Below, piece by piece: positions 50,189 to 64,000 of a stretch of DNA of 64,000 bases. This DNA comes from Burkholderiaceae bacterium (GTDB lineage: Bacteria; Pseudomonadota; Gammaproteobacteria; Burkholderiales; Burkholderiaceae_C). The position numbers and the translations under genes are program-made. Positions within the stretch are counted from its first letter, which is position 1, and every line of letters begins with the position of its first letter. The DNA lies in NCBI GenBank assembly GCA_004323695.1, contig SCRU01000152.1:1-64000 (forward strand). Direction: 5' to 3'. The notes under the pieces are model-generated. The model was not told the DNA's origin, ran no database searches, and was given only the letters and a program-made list of their open reading frames with translations.

Positions 50189-51445
50189 TTAAATATCAAA
50201 CAGCAGGCGCGCCGGGTCTTCCAGCGCTTCCTTCATGGCCACCAGACCGAGCACGGCTTCCCGGCCGTCGATGATGCGGTGGTCGTAGCTCAGGGCCAGG
50301 TAATTCATGGGGCGCACTACCACCTGGCCGTTCTCGACGACGGCGCGGTCCTTGGTCGCATGCACGCCCAGGATGGCCGATTGCGGCGGGTTGATGATGG
50401 GCGTGGACAACATGGAACCGAACACCCCCCCGTTCGAGATCGAGAACGTGCCGCCGGTGAGCTCTTCCATGGACAGCTTGCCGTCACGCGCCTTGGCGCC
50501 GTACTCGGCGATTTTCTTTTCAATATCGGCAAAACTCATTTGATCGGCATTGCGCAGAATCGGCACCACCAGGCCGCGCGGCGAACCAACGGCAATGCCG
50601 ATGTCGAAGTAGCCGTGGTACACGATGTCCGTGCCATCGACCGAAGCATTGATCGCCGGATACTTTTTCAGCGCATGCACGGCCGCCTTCACGAAGAAGC
50701 TCATGAAGCCGATCTTGACGCCGTGCTCCTTCTCGAACTTTTCCTGGAAACGCTTGCGCATGTCCATCACCGGCGCCATGTTGACCTCGTTAAAGGTGGT
50801 CAGAATCGCGTTGGTCGCCTGAGACTGCAGCAAGCGTTCGGCCACACGCGCGCGCAACCGGCTCATCGGCACACGCTGCTCGGGGCGATCGCCCAGATGC
50901 ACGGCGGGTGTCGTCACTTGAGGAAGAGATTTGGCCGGGGCCGTTACCGGAATTGGCACTGGCGCTACAGGTTTTGTAGTTCCCGCAACTACCGCGCCGA
51001 GCACATCCCCCTTGGTGACGCGGCCATCCTTGCCGGTGCCGGGCACCGAGCCGGCCGCCAACTGGTTGTCGGCCATCAGCTTGGCGGCCGCCGGCATGGC
51101 CACACCGGCCATCGCGCCACTGGTTGCAGCAGCAGCCGCTGCCGGTGCCGGCGCGGCCACAGGCGCGGCAGCAGCGGGTGCCGGCGCCGAAGTGACCGCT
51201 TTGCCTTCGGTGTCGATTCGGGCGATCAGCTGTTCGGCCACCACAGTGGCGCCGTCCGCGACCGTCAATTCGGCAATCACGCCGGCCGCGGGCGCGGGAA
51301 CTTCCAGCACGACCTTGTCGGTTTCGATCTCGATCAGGATTTCGTCGATCGCGACCTGTTCGCCGACCTTCTTCTTCCATTGGAGCAAGGTGGCTTCCGC
51401 GACCGACTCGGACAGTTGCGGGACTTTGACTTCTACGAATGCCAT
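50189..51445 (-). CDS. odhB: 2-oxoglutarate dehydrogenase E2, dihydrolipoamide succinyltransferase
   Basis: [49 protein letters not shown] and [32 protein letters not shown]. Confidence 0.97.
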   Translation of the reverse strand: MAFVEVKVPQLSESVAEATLLQWKKKVGEQVAIDEILIEIETDKVVLEVPAPAAGVIAELTVADGATVVAEQLIARIDTEGKAVTSAPAPAAAAPVAAPAPAAAAAATSGAMAGVAMPAAAKLMADNQLAAGSVPGTGKDGRVTKGDVLGAVVAGTTKPVAPVPIPVTAPAKSLPQVTTPAVHLGDRPEQRVPMSRLRARVAERLLQSQATNAILTTFNEVNMAPVMDMRKRFQEKFEKEHGVKIGFMSFFVKAAVHALKKYPAINASVDGTDIVYHGYFDIGIAVGSPRGLVVPILRNADQMSFADIEKKIAEYGAKARDGKLSMEELTGGTFSISNGGVFGSMLSTPIINPPQSAILGVHATKDRAVVENGQVVVRPMNYLALSYDHRIIDGREAVLGLVAMKEALEDPARLLFDI

Positions 51446-51496
51446 TTGAATTCTTTCGGGATTTCTGTGGATTTATTCTGGACGCGGGCATAGCCC

Positions 51497-54385
51497 TCAC
51501 TTGGTCAGCACAAAGCCTTTGAGCTTGGCAAACGCGCCGTCCACCAGGGCCTTTTGCTGTTCCTGATGCAGGTGTGAATAACCGGCCGCCGGGGAGGCAG
51601 AAGCCACGCGGCCCGAGTAGCCCAGCTTCTGCCCTTCGCGCATGTTTTCATGAATGTAATGCTGCACGAAGAACCAGGCGCCCTGATTCTGCGGCTCGTC
51701 CTGGCACCACACGATGTCGGTCGCGCCCGGGTATTTCTTGAGCTCCGCCGCAAACGCCTTGTGGGGAAATGGATAAAGCTGCTCCACCCGCACGATGGCG
51801 ACGTCGTCCGCCTCCCGTTCCTCGCGCTTCCTGACCAGGTCGTAATACACCTTGCCGGAGCAGGCGATGATGCGCCGGACCTTGTCGGCGCGTTTGTTCA
51901 CCTCTTCCTTGTGCTCGGGAATCACGGTCTGAAAGCCGCCCCGCGTGAACTCGGACAGGGGCGATGCCGCGTCCTTGGCGCGCAGCAGCGACTTGGGCGT
52001 CATGATGACCAGCGGCTTGCGCAGGCTGCGCACGATCTGGCGGCGCAGCACATGGAAGATCTGGCTGGCGGTGGTCGGTTGCACCACCTGCATGTTGGTA
52101 TCCGCGCACAACTGCATGAAGCGCTCCAGCCGCGCCGAACTGTGCTCCGGCCCCTGCCCTTCGTAGCCGTGCGGCAACATCAGCGTGATGCCGTTGACGC
52201 GGCCCCACTTGACTTCGCCGGACGCGATGAACTGGTCGATCACCACCTGGGCGCCATTGGCGAAGTCGCCGAACTGGGCCTCCCAGATCACCAGCGTGTT
52301 CGGATCGTTCGAGGCATAGCCGTACTCGAAGGCCAGCACCGCCTCTTCCGACAGGATTGAGTCGATGACCGTGAACGGCGCCTGGTTTTCGGTCACATTC
52401 TGCAGCGGCGTGTAGGTCCCGGTGTCCCACTTCTCGCGGTTCTGGTCATGGATCACGGCGTGGCGGTGCGAAAACGTGCCGCGCCCGGAATCTTCCCCCG
52501 ACAGGCGCACCGGATAGCCACTGGCCACGAGCGACGCAAAAGCCATGTGCTCGCCCATGCCCCAGTCCACCGGAATGTCACCACGGCCCATGGCGGCCCG
52601 GTCGTCATAGACCTTTTTCACCAGCATGTGCGGAGTGACATTGCCAGGGATTGTGGTGATTTTGTCCGCCAGCCGCTTCCATTCGGACATCGGGATCGCG
52701 GTGTCGCCGGCATCGGTCCATTTTTTGCCCAGAAAGGGCGTCCAGTCGACCGCGTACTTGCTCTTGAAGTTGGTCAACACCGGATCGAACGTGCTCTTGC
52801 CGGCGTCCAGCGCGGCGCGCGTGGCCTTCACCATGTCGTCGCCCAGCGTGGCGCCCATGCCCTGCGCCGTCAGCTTGTCGGCATACAGCTTGCGCGTGCC
52901 CGGGTGCGCGACGATCTTCTTGTACATTAGCGGCTGCGTCAGCGCGGGCGTGTCCTGCTCGTTGTGGCCCAACTTGCGGAAGCAGACGATGTCGACCACG
53001 ACATCCTTCTGGAACTCCATGCGGTAGTCGAGCGCAATCTGGGTGGCCAGCACCACGGCCTCGGGATCGTCGCCGTTCACGTGCAGCACTGGCGCCTCGA
53101 TCATCTTGACGACATCCGAGCAGTAAAGCGTCGAGCGGCTGTCGCGCGGGTCGCTGGTGGTGAAGCCGATCTGGTTGTTGATCACGATGTGCACGGTGCC
53201 GCCCGTGGAATAGCCGCGCGTTTCCGCCAGAGCCAGCGTTTCCATCACCACGCCCTGGCCGGCAAAGGCCGCATCGCCGTGCACGATGACCGGCAACACC
53301 TGGCGCCCCTGCGGGTCGTCGCGCCGGTCCATGCGGGCGCGCACCGAGCCTTCGACCACCGGGTTGACAATTTCGAGGTGCGACGGATTGAAGGCCAGCG
53401 TCAGGTGCACCGGGCCACCGGACGTGGTCACATCCGAACTGAAGCCCTGGTGGTACTTCACATCGCCGCTGGCCAGATCTTCCGGCGCCGTGTGATCGAA
53501 TTCGGCGAACAGGCTGGCGGGCACCTTGCCGAGCGAATTCACCAGAACGTTGAGCCGGCCGCGGTGCGCCATGCCGATCACGATCTCCTGCAGGCCCAGC
53601 GCACCGCCGCGCTGGATCAGTTCGTCCATGCTCGCAATGAAGCTCTCGCCGCCTTCGAGGGAAAAGCGCTTCTGGCCCACGTATTTGGTGTGAAGAAATC
53701 GCTCCAGCCCTTCGGCCGCGGTCAGCCGGTCGAGAATGTGCAATTTCTTCTCGGGTATGAAATTCGGCTTGCTGCGGATGCTTTCGAGTTTTTGCTGCCA
53801 CCAGCGCTTCTTGATCTGGTCGGTGGCATACATGTACTCGGCGCCGATCGTTCCGCAATACGTCTCCCGCAGCGCGTTCAGCAGATCGCGCAAGGACATG
53901 GTGTCCTTGCCGAAAAACGTGTTTCCCGTATCGAAAACCGTTTCCTGGTCAGCGTCGGCAAAACCGTAAAATGATGGCTCCAGTTCCGGGATGCGGTCCC
54001 GTTCGGCTCGCTTGAGCGGATCGAGATCGGCCCAGCGGGCACCTACATTGCGATAGGCTGCGATCAGTTGCTGGACCGCCGTGCGCTTGCGGCCCATCTC
54101 CGCGTCATCGCTGGCCACCACCACCCGGGTCTGGCCCTGCTTGGCGCGCTCGGCAAAGGCGTTGACCACCGGCAAATGGGGCACATCCCTGGCATTGCTG
54201 CCATCCACGGCCGGCACATGCTGCAAGGCGTCGAAATAGTCGCGCCAGTGTTCGGGAACACTGCCGGGATTGGCCAGGTAGTTTTCGTAGAGCTCCTCGA
54301 CGTAGGGCGCGTTGCCGCCGAAGAGATAGGTATTGCCTTGATAGGCTTCGTAGGCCGATGCCGGCATCGACAGTTGTTCGCTCAT
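51497..54385 (-). CDS. odhA: 2-oxoglutarate dehydrogenase E1
   Basis: GGNAPYVEELYENYLANPGSVPEHWRDYF, IGMAHRGRLNVLVNSLGK, RKLGHNEQDTPALTQPLMY, EYGYASNDPNTLVIWEAQFGDFANGAQVVIDQFI. Confidence 0.97.
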   Translation of the reverse strand: MSEQLSMPASAYEAYQGNTYLFGGNAPYVEELYENYLANPGSVPEHWRDYFDALQHVPAVDGSNARDVPHLPVVNAFAERAKQGQTRVVVASDDAEMGRKRTAVQQLIAAYRNVGARWADLDPLKRAERDRIPELEPSFYGFADADQETVFDTGNTFFGKDTMSLRDLLNALRETYCGTIGAEYMYATDQIKKRWWQQKLESIRSKPNFIPEKKLHILDRLTAAEGLERFLHTKYVGQKRFSLEGGESFIASMDELIQRGGALGLQEIVIGMAHRGRLNVLVNSLGKVPASLFAEFDHTAPEDLASGDVKYHQGFSSDVTTSGGPVHLTLAFNPSHLEIVNPVVEGSVRARMDRRDDPQGRQVLPVIVHGDAAFAGQGVVMETLALAETRGYSTGGTVHIVINNQIGFTTSDPRDSRSTLYCSDVVKMIEAPVLHVNGDDPEAVVLATQIALDYRMEFQKDVVVDIVCFRKLGHNEQDTPALTQPLMYKKIVAHPGTRKLYADKLTAQGMGATLGDDMVKATRAALDAGKSTFDPVLTNFKSKYAVDWTPFLGKKWTDAGDTAIPMSEWKRLADKITTIPGNVTPHMLVKKVYDDRAAMGRGDIPVDWGMGEHMAFASLVASGYPVRLSGEDSGRGTFSHRHAVIHDQNREKWDTGTYTPLQNVTENQAPFTVIDSILSEEAVLAFEYGYASNDPNTLVIWEAQFGDFANGAQVVIDQFIASGEVKWGRVNGITLMLPHGYEGQGPEHSSARLERFMQLCADTNMQVVQPTTASQIFHVLRRQIVRSLRKPLVIMTPKSLLRAKDAASPLSEFTRGGFQTVIPEHKEEVNKRADKVRRIIACSGKVYYDLVRKREEREADDVAIVRVEQLYPFPHKAFAAELKKYPGATDIVWCQDEPQNQGAWFFVQHYIHENMREGQKLGYSGRVASASPAAGYSHLHQEQQKALVDGAFAKLKGFVLTK

Positions 54386-54558
54386 ATTGCGCTGACCTCC
54401 GTTCCCCTGCGGGAAACATGTGGTGGTTAAGTTACCTCCCGCGACACGGCTGGACCGATTGGCGGATGCGACAGTGGCTGGAAGGCCCCGTTAAAGCGTC
54501 ATTGTGCCACTGAACCGGCTGCGAGGTAGTGTCCAATACCGGGCGCAGCCGGGCGAGA

Positions 54559-56475
54559 CTACCGGTTGGCGGTAACCAGATCGGTGATCTGGCGCAGTGC
54601 CGACGGGTCGTCCATGCTGCTCAGGTCCCCCGGGTTGCGGTCTTCGCACACCGCCTGAATGGCGCGGCGCAGCAGCTTGCCGCTGCGCGTTTTCGGCAGC
54701 AGGGTAACAAAGCGCACGCGCGCCGGCCGGGCAATGGCGCCGAGCCGCTGCTCGACCAGCTTCATCACCTCGCCCTCCAGCTGCAGCCGCGCCCGGTCAT
54801 CACTCACGCTGGCGGCGTCCCGGGGTACGGCAAAGGCCATGGCAACCTGACCCTTGAGCGGGTCCGCCACGCCCACCACCGCCACCTCGGCGATGTTGGG
54901 ATGGCTGGAAATGGTTTCTTCTATCTCGCGGGTGCCCAGCCGATGCCCCGCAACGTTGATCACGTCATCGGTACGGCCCAGAATGAAAAAGTAACCGTCC
55001 TTGTCGCGAATGCCCCAATCGAAGGTGCTATAGACCATTTTGCCGGGTACGGTCTCCCAGTAGGTCTTGACAAACCGCGCATCATCGCGCCACACCGTCT
55101 GCATGCAGCCAGGGGGTAGCGGGCCCTCGATCGCGACCACCCCCTTCTCGCCAACACCCCGCAATTCCTCACCCGTGCTCTCGTTGAGCAGCTTGACGTC
55201 ATATCCATACATGGCGATACCCGGGCTGCCGAATTTGCTCGGCGCTTTCTCCACGCCGTTGGCAATCGTCAGGATCGGCCAGCCGGTCTCGGTTTGCCAG
55301 TAGTTGTCGATGACCGGCACACCCAACGCGTCACTGATCCATTGCGCCGTCGGCTCGTCCAGCGGCTCGCCAGCCAGATACAGCGTCTTCAGGCTGGATA
55401 TGTCGTATTTTTTCAGGTAGACGGGGTCGTGCTTCTTCAGCACCCGCACCGCCGTCGGTGCGGAGAAAAGCTGCGTGATCTTGTATTTCTCCACCAGTTG
55501 CCACCAGATGCCGGGGTTCGACTCCCCGTCCAGCCCCCGAGTCGGCAAGCCTTCGTACATGATCGTGGCCATGCCCGCGATCAACGGGCCATAGACGATG
55601 TAGCTGTGTCCCACCACCCACCCGATATCGCTGGTGGAAAAGTAGGTTTCACCCGCCTTTCCGCCAAAGATGTACTTCATGCTGGCGGCGAGCGCAACCG
55701 CATAGCCTCCGGTGTCGCGCTGCACGCCCTTGGGGTTGCCCGTGGTGCCGCTCGTATAGATGGTGTAGCTGATGTCGTTGGATTCGAGCCATTCGCACGG
55801 CACCACCGCATCCAGATGCTTTTGCCGCAAAGCCCCCCATAGATGGTCACGGTCGGCTATCACATTCATAGCTGAAAGACCGCGATCCACGAGCAGCACG
55901 GCATCCGGTTTGTGCTTGGAAAGGCGGATCGCCTCATCGAGCAATGGCTTGTACTCCACCACCTTGCCGCCGCGCGAACCGGCGTCGGCGCTGACGATTA
56001 GTTTGGGCGCAGCGTCGTCGATCCGGCTGGCGACGCTGGCGCTGGCAAATCCGCCAAACACGACCGAATGAATCGCGCCGATACGCGCGCAGGCCAGCAT
56101 CGTGAAGGCAGCCTGCGCAATCATCGGCATGTAGATCAATACGCGGTCACCTTTGCGGACACCCAGTTCCCTGAGCATGGCGGCGGTACGCTGTACCTCC
56201 GCGTGCAGTTCGCGGAACGAGTAGGTCTTCTCGGTGCAGGTTTCGGTCGAAACACAAATCAACGCGGTCTGGTTGGGCCGGTCCTTGAGGTGCCGATCCA
56301 CCGCGTTGTGGCACAGGTTGGTCGTGCCGCCGAGGTACCAGCGCGCGAACGGGGGGTTGCTGTAGTCGCAGATCTGCCGCGGCGGCGTATTCCAGTCGAT
56401 CAAGCCAGCCTGCTCGCGCCAAAAGGCGTCTCGGTCATCCAGCGAGCGGCGGTAAAAGTCGGCGTACTTCGTCAT
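54559..56475 (-). CDS. Propionyl-CoA/acetyl-CoA-type synthetase (PrpE-like)
   Basis: YADFYRRSLDDRDAFWREQAGLIDWNTPP, YTSGTTGNPKGVQRDTGGYAVAL, GRTDDVINVAGHRLGTREIEE, PKTRSGKLLRRAIQ. Confidence 0.93.
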   Translation of the reverse strand: MTKYADFYRRSLDDRDAFWREQAGLIDWNTPPRQICDYSNPPFARWYLGGTTNLCHNAVDRHLKDRPNQTALICVSTETCTEKTYSFRELHAEVQRTAAMLRELGVRKGDRVLIYMPMIAQAAFTMLACARIGAIHSVVFGGFASASVASRIDDAAPKLIVSADAGSRGGKVVEYKPLLDEAIRLSKHKPDAVLLVDRGLSAMNVIADRDHLWGALRQKHLDAVVPCEWLESNDISYTIYTSGTTGNPKGVQRDTGGYAVALAASMKYIFGGKAGETYFSTSDIGWVVGHSYIVYGPLIAGMATIMYEGLPTRGLDGESNPGIWWQLVEKYKITQLFSAPTAVRVLKKHDPVYLKKYDISSLKTLYLAGEPLDEPTAQWISDALGVPVIDNYWQTETGWPILTIANGVEKAPSKFGSPGIAMYGYDVKLLNESTGEELRGVGEKGVVAIEGPLPPGCMQTVWRDDARFVKTYWETVPGKMVYSTFDWGIRDKDGYFFILGRTDDVINVAGHRLGTREIEETISSHPNIAEVAVVGVADPLKGQVAMAFAVPRDAASVSDDRARLQLEGEVMKLVEQRLGAIARPARVRFVTLLPKTRSGKLLRRAIQAVCEDRNPGDLSSMDDPSALRQITDLVTANR

Positions 56476-56656
56476 CGATGTCTCCTTCGAACCTCTATTC
56501 ATGAACGAGCGCGAGGGAGGGCTCAAACCCTGCGCGTCCTGGTTGCTTCAACTCGATTCTGGGCCAAACCACATCACCGTGCCGGGACACCGCAGTTGGC
56601 GCTACCTGCGGGAACAACGGCGGCGTCGGCCAGGCAGGTCGGCGTCGAACCCGGCC

Positions 56657-57256
56657 TTACTTGATCAGAGCGAGAGCCGTCCCGAAATTCGGGTGCGCCG
56701 CGCTGCGCAGCCACTCGAATACCACCATTTCAGTACTCACGAGTTCCGCGCCGGCGCCCGCCAGTCGGTCGAAGGCCGCATCGCGATTGCGCTCGGTGCG
56801 TGAACCGCACGCGTCGGTCACGACCCAGACATCGAAGTCGTCTTCGAGCAGATCCAAGGCCGTCTGCAGCAGACAGACATGGGTTTCGCAACCCGCGATC
56901 ACGATCATGTCCCGCTCACCCTGGCTCGCAGGCTTTTGCAGATGCCGGGGCAGGCTGCGCGCGTTGCCCTGCAGCGCCTTGGCCGGTGGCCGCAGCCACT
57001 CGCCCAGCCCCTCCGCCACCGCGCTGAACTGCATCTTGCCCAGCGTTCGGCCGCACAGGGCACGCACCTCGGGCAGGTTCTCGCCGAGTCGGGAAGGATT
57101 CTCTTCGGTGCCCCACACGGGAACACCCATCAGGCGCGCGAGCTTGCCCAGCCGCACGGCATTACCGACCACGGCCGCGCTCTCGAAGACGGCCGGCACC
57201 AGGCGAATCTGATAGTCCACCAGCACGAGTTGGGATTGGGCCGCGTCAAGCAACAT
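56657..57256 (-). CDS. Isochorismatase-family cysteine hydrolase
   Basis: SQLVLVDYQIRLVPAV, IVIAGCETHVCLLQTALDLLEDDFDVWVVTDACGSR. Confidence 0.9.
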   Translation of the reverse strand: MLLDAAQSQLVLVDYQIRLVPAVFESAAVVGNAVRLGKLARLMGVPVWGTEENPSRLGENLPEVRALCGRTLGKMQFSAVAEGLGEWLRPPAKALQGNARSLPRHLQKPASQGERDMIVIAGCETHVCLLQTALDLLEDDFDVWVVTDACGSRTERNRDAAFDRLAGAGAELVSTEMVVFEWLRSAAHPNFGTALALIK

Positions 57257-57279
57257 GGACAACTTTCGAAGGTGGCCGA

Positions 57280-58586
57280 CTATTCCACGAACAACGTGGC
57301 GGGACATTCCAGCAAGCCCCGCAATGCCTGGATAAATTCCGCCGCATCCACGCCATCGACCACGCGGTGGTCGAAGGAGGATGACAGATTCATCATCAGC
57401 CTCGGCACCACGGCGCCGCCGCGCATCATCGGGCGCTCGACCATGCGGTTCACGCCGACGATCGCCACTTCCGGGTGATTGATCACCGGCGTGGAAACAA
57501 TACCGCCCAGCGCACCCAGGCTCGTGATGGTGATGGTGGAACCCGTCAGCTCATCGCGCGTCACCCTGCCGGCACGCGCCGCCTCGGCCAGGCGCGTGAC
57601 ACCCGCCGCGCTGGCCCAGAGATCCAGACCTTCCGCATGGCGCAGCACCGGAACCATCAAGCCTGCGCTGGTCTGCGTGGCAACGCCCATGTGAACCGCG
57701 CCATAACGCGTCACCACGCCGGCATCGTCGTCAAAGCGCGCATTGATCTGTGGGAAGTCGCGCACGGCCAGCACGATGGCGCGGATCAGCAGCGGCAGCA
57801 CCGTAAGGCGACCGCGCTGCGTGCCCCAGTGCTCGTTCAGACGCTTGCGCAGTGCCTCCAGTTCGGTGACATCGATTTCCTCGACGTAGGTGAAATGCGG
57901 AATACGGCGTTTGGCCTCCTGCATTTTCCGCGCAATCATGCGGCGCAGCCCAATGACAGGAATCGTCGCTTCGCTGTCGCGATGCGCATATTGCGGTGCG
58001 GCAGCCGCAGCACCCGGCCGCTGCAAGCCCGCGCGCGCCGCAAACGCTTCGAGATCCGCCTGCATGATGCGGCCCGCGGTGCCGCGCCCCTGTACGTTTT
58101 GCAGATCAACCCCCAATTCCCAAGCACGCCGGCGCACCGCCGGCGAGGCTATTGGCTTGTCGCCAACGGGAACGGGACGGGGTTCCGCAGCGGCAGGTAC
58201 CGAGGCCATCCGCACGGGCACGGATGCCGCCTTGGGCGCCGCAGGCACAGGCGTAGCCACGGCCGCTGTCACACCGAGCGGCGCCGCACTCGCGACAGAA
58301 GATGGCGCCGCGGCAACCGGACTACCGGCGCCGGCATTGCCCTCGCCCGCCACCTCGATGCGGATCAAATCCGCCCCCACTGCCATCACCTGTCCAACCG
58401 CACCGCCGAGCGCCAGCACCTTGCCGACCACGGGCGAGGGAATCTCGACGGTCGCCTTGTCGGTCATCACGTCGGCCAGGATCTGGTCCTCGGCCACGGT
58501 TTCGCCGGGCTGCACGCGCCATGCCACCAGTTCCACCTCGGCGATGCCTTCGCCAATGTCCGGCATCTTGATCACGTGAATACCCA

Positions 58587-58587
<1 letters not shown>
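57280..58587 (-). CDS. Branched-chain 2-oxo acid dehydrogenase E2 (dihydrolipoamide acyltransferase)
   Basis: IHVIKMPDIGEGIAEVELVAWRVQPGETVAEDQILADVMTDKATVEIPSP, E3-binding motif, SSFDHRVVDGVDAAEFIQ. Confidence 0.94.
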
Positions 58588-62087
<3,500 letters not shown>

Positions 62088-62324
62088 GGACGCAAGATCG
62101 AAGAGCGCTGGCGCCAGAAACAGTCTGGCAACGGCCAGGCAGCGCTGCACACGCATTATCAGCCGATCCGCTCAATCAGGCGCTGGGCCTTCGCGCGTTT
62201 GTCAAGTCACTATAAAAAAAATAACAGTCGCAAAAAATTTCGTGATACAGGCCAGACGCGGCCTGATATCCGATCCGGGGCACGGATCACGCCCCTGTTT
62301 TGGCCGGCAGTCGTCACCTGGAAT

Positions 62325-62350
62325 AAAAAAGCCACCTCGCGGTGGCCTTT
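62325..62350 (-). terminator. Intrinsic terminator downstream of the substrate-binding protein gene (possibly bidirectional)
   Basis: AAAAAA-GCCACC-TCGC-GGTGGC-CTTT; on the minus strand GCCACC-GCGA-GGTGGC followed by TTTTTT. Confidence 0.85.
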
Positions 62351-62371
62351 TGGAAGGTAAAAAGCGACTGC

Positions 62372-63505
62372 TTAATTCAGCTCCACGACCTTCCCATCCT
62401 TGTACACGGACAGGGTGACGGCAGGGTTCTTCAACTCGCCATTGGGTTCGAACTGGATCGTCGAGGTCACGCCCTTGTAGTCTGCCTTGTGCAGGAACGG
62501 CAGATACACCTTGGGATCGACGGAGTTGGCACGCTTCATGGCGTCTGCCAGCAACATCGTGGCATCGTAGGTGAACGGGCTGTAGATCTGGAACTGGCCA
62601 GGGTACAGCTTGTCGTAGCGCGCCTTCCAGGCCAGGCCGCCCGGCATCTTCGCCAGCGAGGCACCACCCTTGGCGCAGACCACGCCACCCAGGCTCTTGG
62701 CGCCGGAGGCAATCTTGGCGAGCTCTTCCGTGCAGATGCCGTCACCGCCGAAGAACTTGATGTTGGACATGCCCAGCTGGTCCATTTGCCGCAGCATCGC
62801 GCCGGCCTGGGCGTCCATGCCGCCGTAGAAGATGGCGTCCGGCTTCGACGCCTTGATAGCCGTCAGGATCGCCATGAAGTCGGTGGCCTTGTCGGTGGTG
62901 TACTGCTGGTTCACCACCTTGATGCCCTTCTCCTCCGCCGTCTTCTTGAACACACTCGCCACGCCCTGGCCGTAGGCCGTACGGTCGTCGACGACCGCAA
63001 CTTTCTTGATGTGCAGCGCATCGGCAGCGTAGAACGCCAGGGCAGCGCCCAGCGCGTTGTCGTTGGCGATGATACGGAACGAGGTGTCATATCCCGGCTT
63101 CATCAGGTCCGGGTTGGTCGCCGATCCCGTGACCATCGGAATGCCGCACTGGTGATAAATCGTGGAAGCGGGAATGGTCGTTCCCGAATTGAGGTGGCCC
63201 ACGACGCCGTTGACATGACTGTCACACAGCTTCTGCGCCACGGCCGTGCCCTGCTTCGGGTCGGCCGCATCGTCTTCCACGTCGGCCTTGAAGGTAATCT
63301 TCTTGCCGCCAATATCGAGCCCTTCCTTGTTCAGGTCGTTCACGGCCATCAACACGCCATTCGCGTTGTCCGTGCCATAGTGAGCTTGGGGCCCCGACAT
63401 CGGCGCCACCGAACCGATGACCACGGTTTGCGTCCCCTGCGCAAAAGCCAGGCCACCCATCGCCATCACCGCGGCCGCCACGGTCAGTTTCAGTTTCATT
63501 TGCAT
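62372..63505 (-). CDS. Branched-chain amino acid ABC transporter substrate-binding protein (LivJ/LivK-like)
   Basis: Signal peptide [90 protein letters not shown]. Confidence 0.94.
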   Translation of the reverse strand: MQMKLKLTVAAAVMAMGGLAFAQGTQTVVIGSVAPMSGPQAHYGTDNANGVLMAVNDLNKEGLDIGGKKITFKADVEDDAADPKQGTAVAQKLCDSHVNGVVGHLNSGTTIPASTIYHQCGIPMVTGSATNPDLMKPGYDTSFRIIANDNALGAALAFYAADALHIKKVAVVDDRTAYGQGVASVFKKTAEEKGIKVVNQQYTTDKATDFMAILTAIKASKPDAIFYGGMDAQAGAMLRQMDQLGMSNIKFFGGDGICTEELAKIASGAKSLGGVVCAKGGASLAKMPGGLAWKARYDKLYPGQFQIYSPFTYDATMLLADAMKRANSVDPKVYLPFLHKADYKGVTSTIQFEPNGELKNPAVTLSVYKDGKVVELN

Positions 63506-63669
63506 AAAAAAACTCCAGTTAAAAAAGTTGAGATGAAAATTTATGACTCAACGGGCGCGACGATAGCGCAATATTCGGACCCGCAACAGAGGGAACACGC
63601 TAGGAGTTTGGGAACAGCGGGTTTACCCTGAATCTGCAATCCGGAGATTGCAACACCGGCCACCCGCCG

Positions 63670-64000
63670 TCACAGGTCCGAGGGATTGCCGATCGCCAAT
63701 TCCTCGGCCACGGCTTCGGACACGGACTGGCGTATCACGAGCTCGATCTCCTCGCGAAGCTGCGGCTCCAGCGCCTGGGTGTGTTGCTGCACCACGGTGG
63801 CGATCGCCTCGTGCAGCCTTTGCTCCACCAGCGCATCGACACGCTGCATGACCCGATGGATGACCTGCTCCTGCATGGAACTGAAGGACTCGGGTTCGGG
63901 CGTTTCCTCCAGGGGCGCCATGTCCATCCACTCCGTGACGGGCTCCTGCGCCGGCAACACGATTTCGGTCAGAGTCGGAACATAGCGCGGCGGGATTCGG
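63670..64000 (-). CDS. Hypothetical acidic/coiled-coil protein, 5' end beyond the window
   Basis: Frame remains open upstream of the listed start 63960, reading RIPPRYVPTLTEIVLPAQEPVTEWMDMAPLEETPEPESFSSMQEQVIHRVMQRVDALVEQRLHEAIATVVQQHTQALEPQLREEIELVIRQSVSEAVAEELAIGNPSDL. Confidence 0.65.
   Translation of the reverse strand, partial: RIPPRYVPTLTEIVLPAQEPVTEWMDMAPLEETPEPESFSSMQEQVIHRVMQRVDALVEQRLHEAIATVVQQHTQALEPQLREEIELVIRQSVSEAVAEELAIGNPSDL

Overview
The window is GC-rich, almost wholly coding bacterial chromosome. Gene content and synteny suggest a betaproteobacterium of the order Burkholderiales, probably Comamonadaceae-like (inference, not proven). It begins in the last codons of an IS5-type transposase. 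A varied block follows (about 0.1-20 kb): LysR, SDR/TetR, MliC, a beta-oxidation trio, MarR-GNAT, an EamA exporter, a GFA/VOC/AHSA1 cluster, a two-gene chromate transporter, rlmB, a small HAD plus toxin-antitoxin island, an ABC ATPase/arylesterase pair and mnmH. Next comes a long minus-strand housekeeping block (about 20-40 kb): metC-like, a PRTase, purA, hisZ, hflC/K/X, hfq, der, bamB, yfgM-like, hisS, ispG, rodZ-like, pilF-like, rlmN, ndk, rluB, scpB. After that are MFS, rluD/bamD, a DinG-like helicase, PP2C, zapE, odhAB-lpd, prpE-like, a bkd cluster, an LLM oxidoreductase and a branched-chain amino acid binding protein. I found no CRISPR array, prophage, rRNA or tRNA that I could support, and no convincing new multi-gene defence system. 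The most interesting signal is a HAD dehalogenase plus a toxin/hybrid-antitoxin pair at about 15.57-17.39 kb. It is bracketed by the intact 3' end of an ABC-ATPase gene and a decayed second copy of that same 3' end, as if the island duplicated the gene end on arrival. Other leads are several well-placed palindromic operators, a probable 2-nt frameshift in a CHRD gene, and a (GC)8 tract just before the catalytic GGGDN motif of a PP2C phosphatase.
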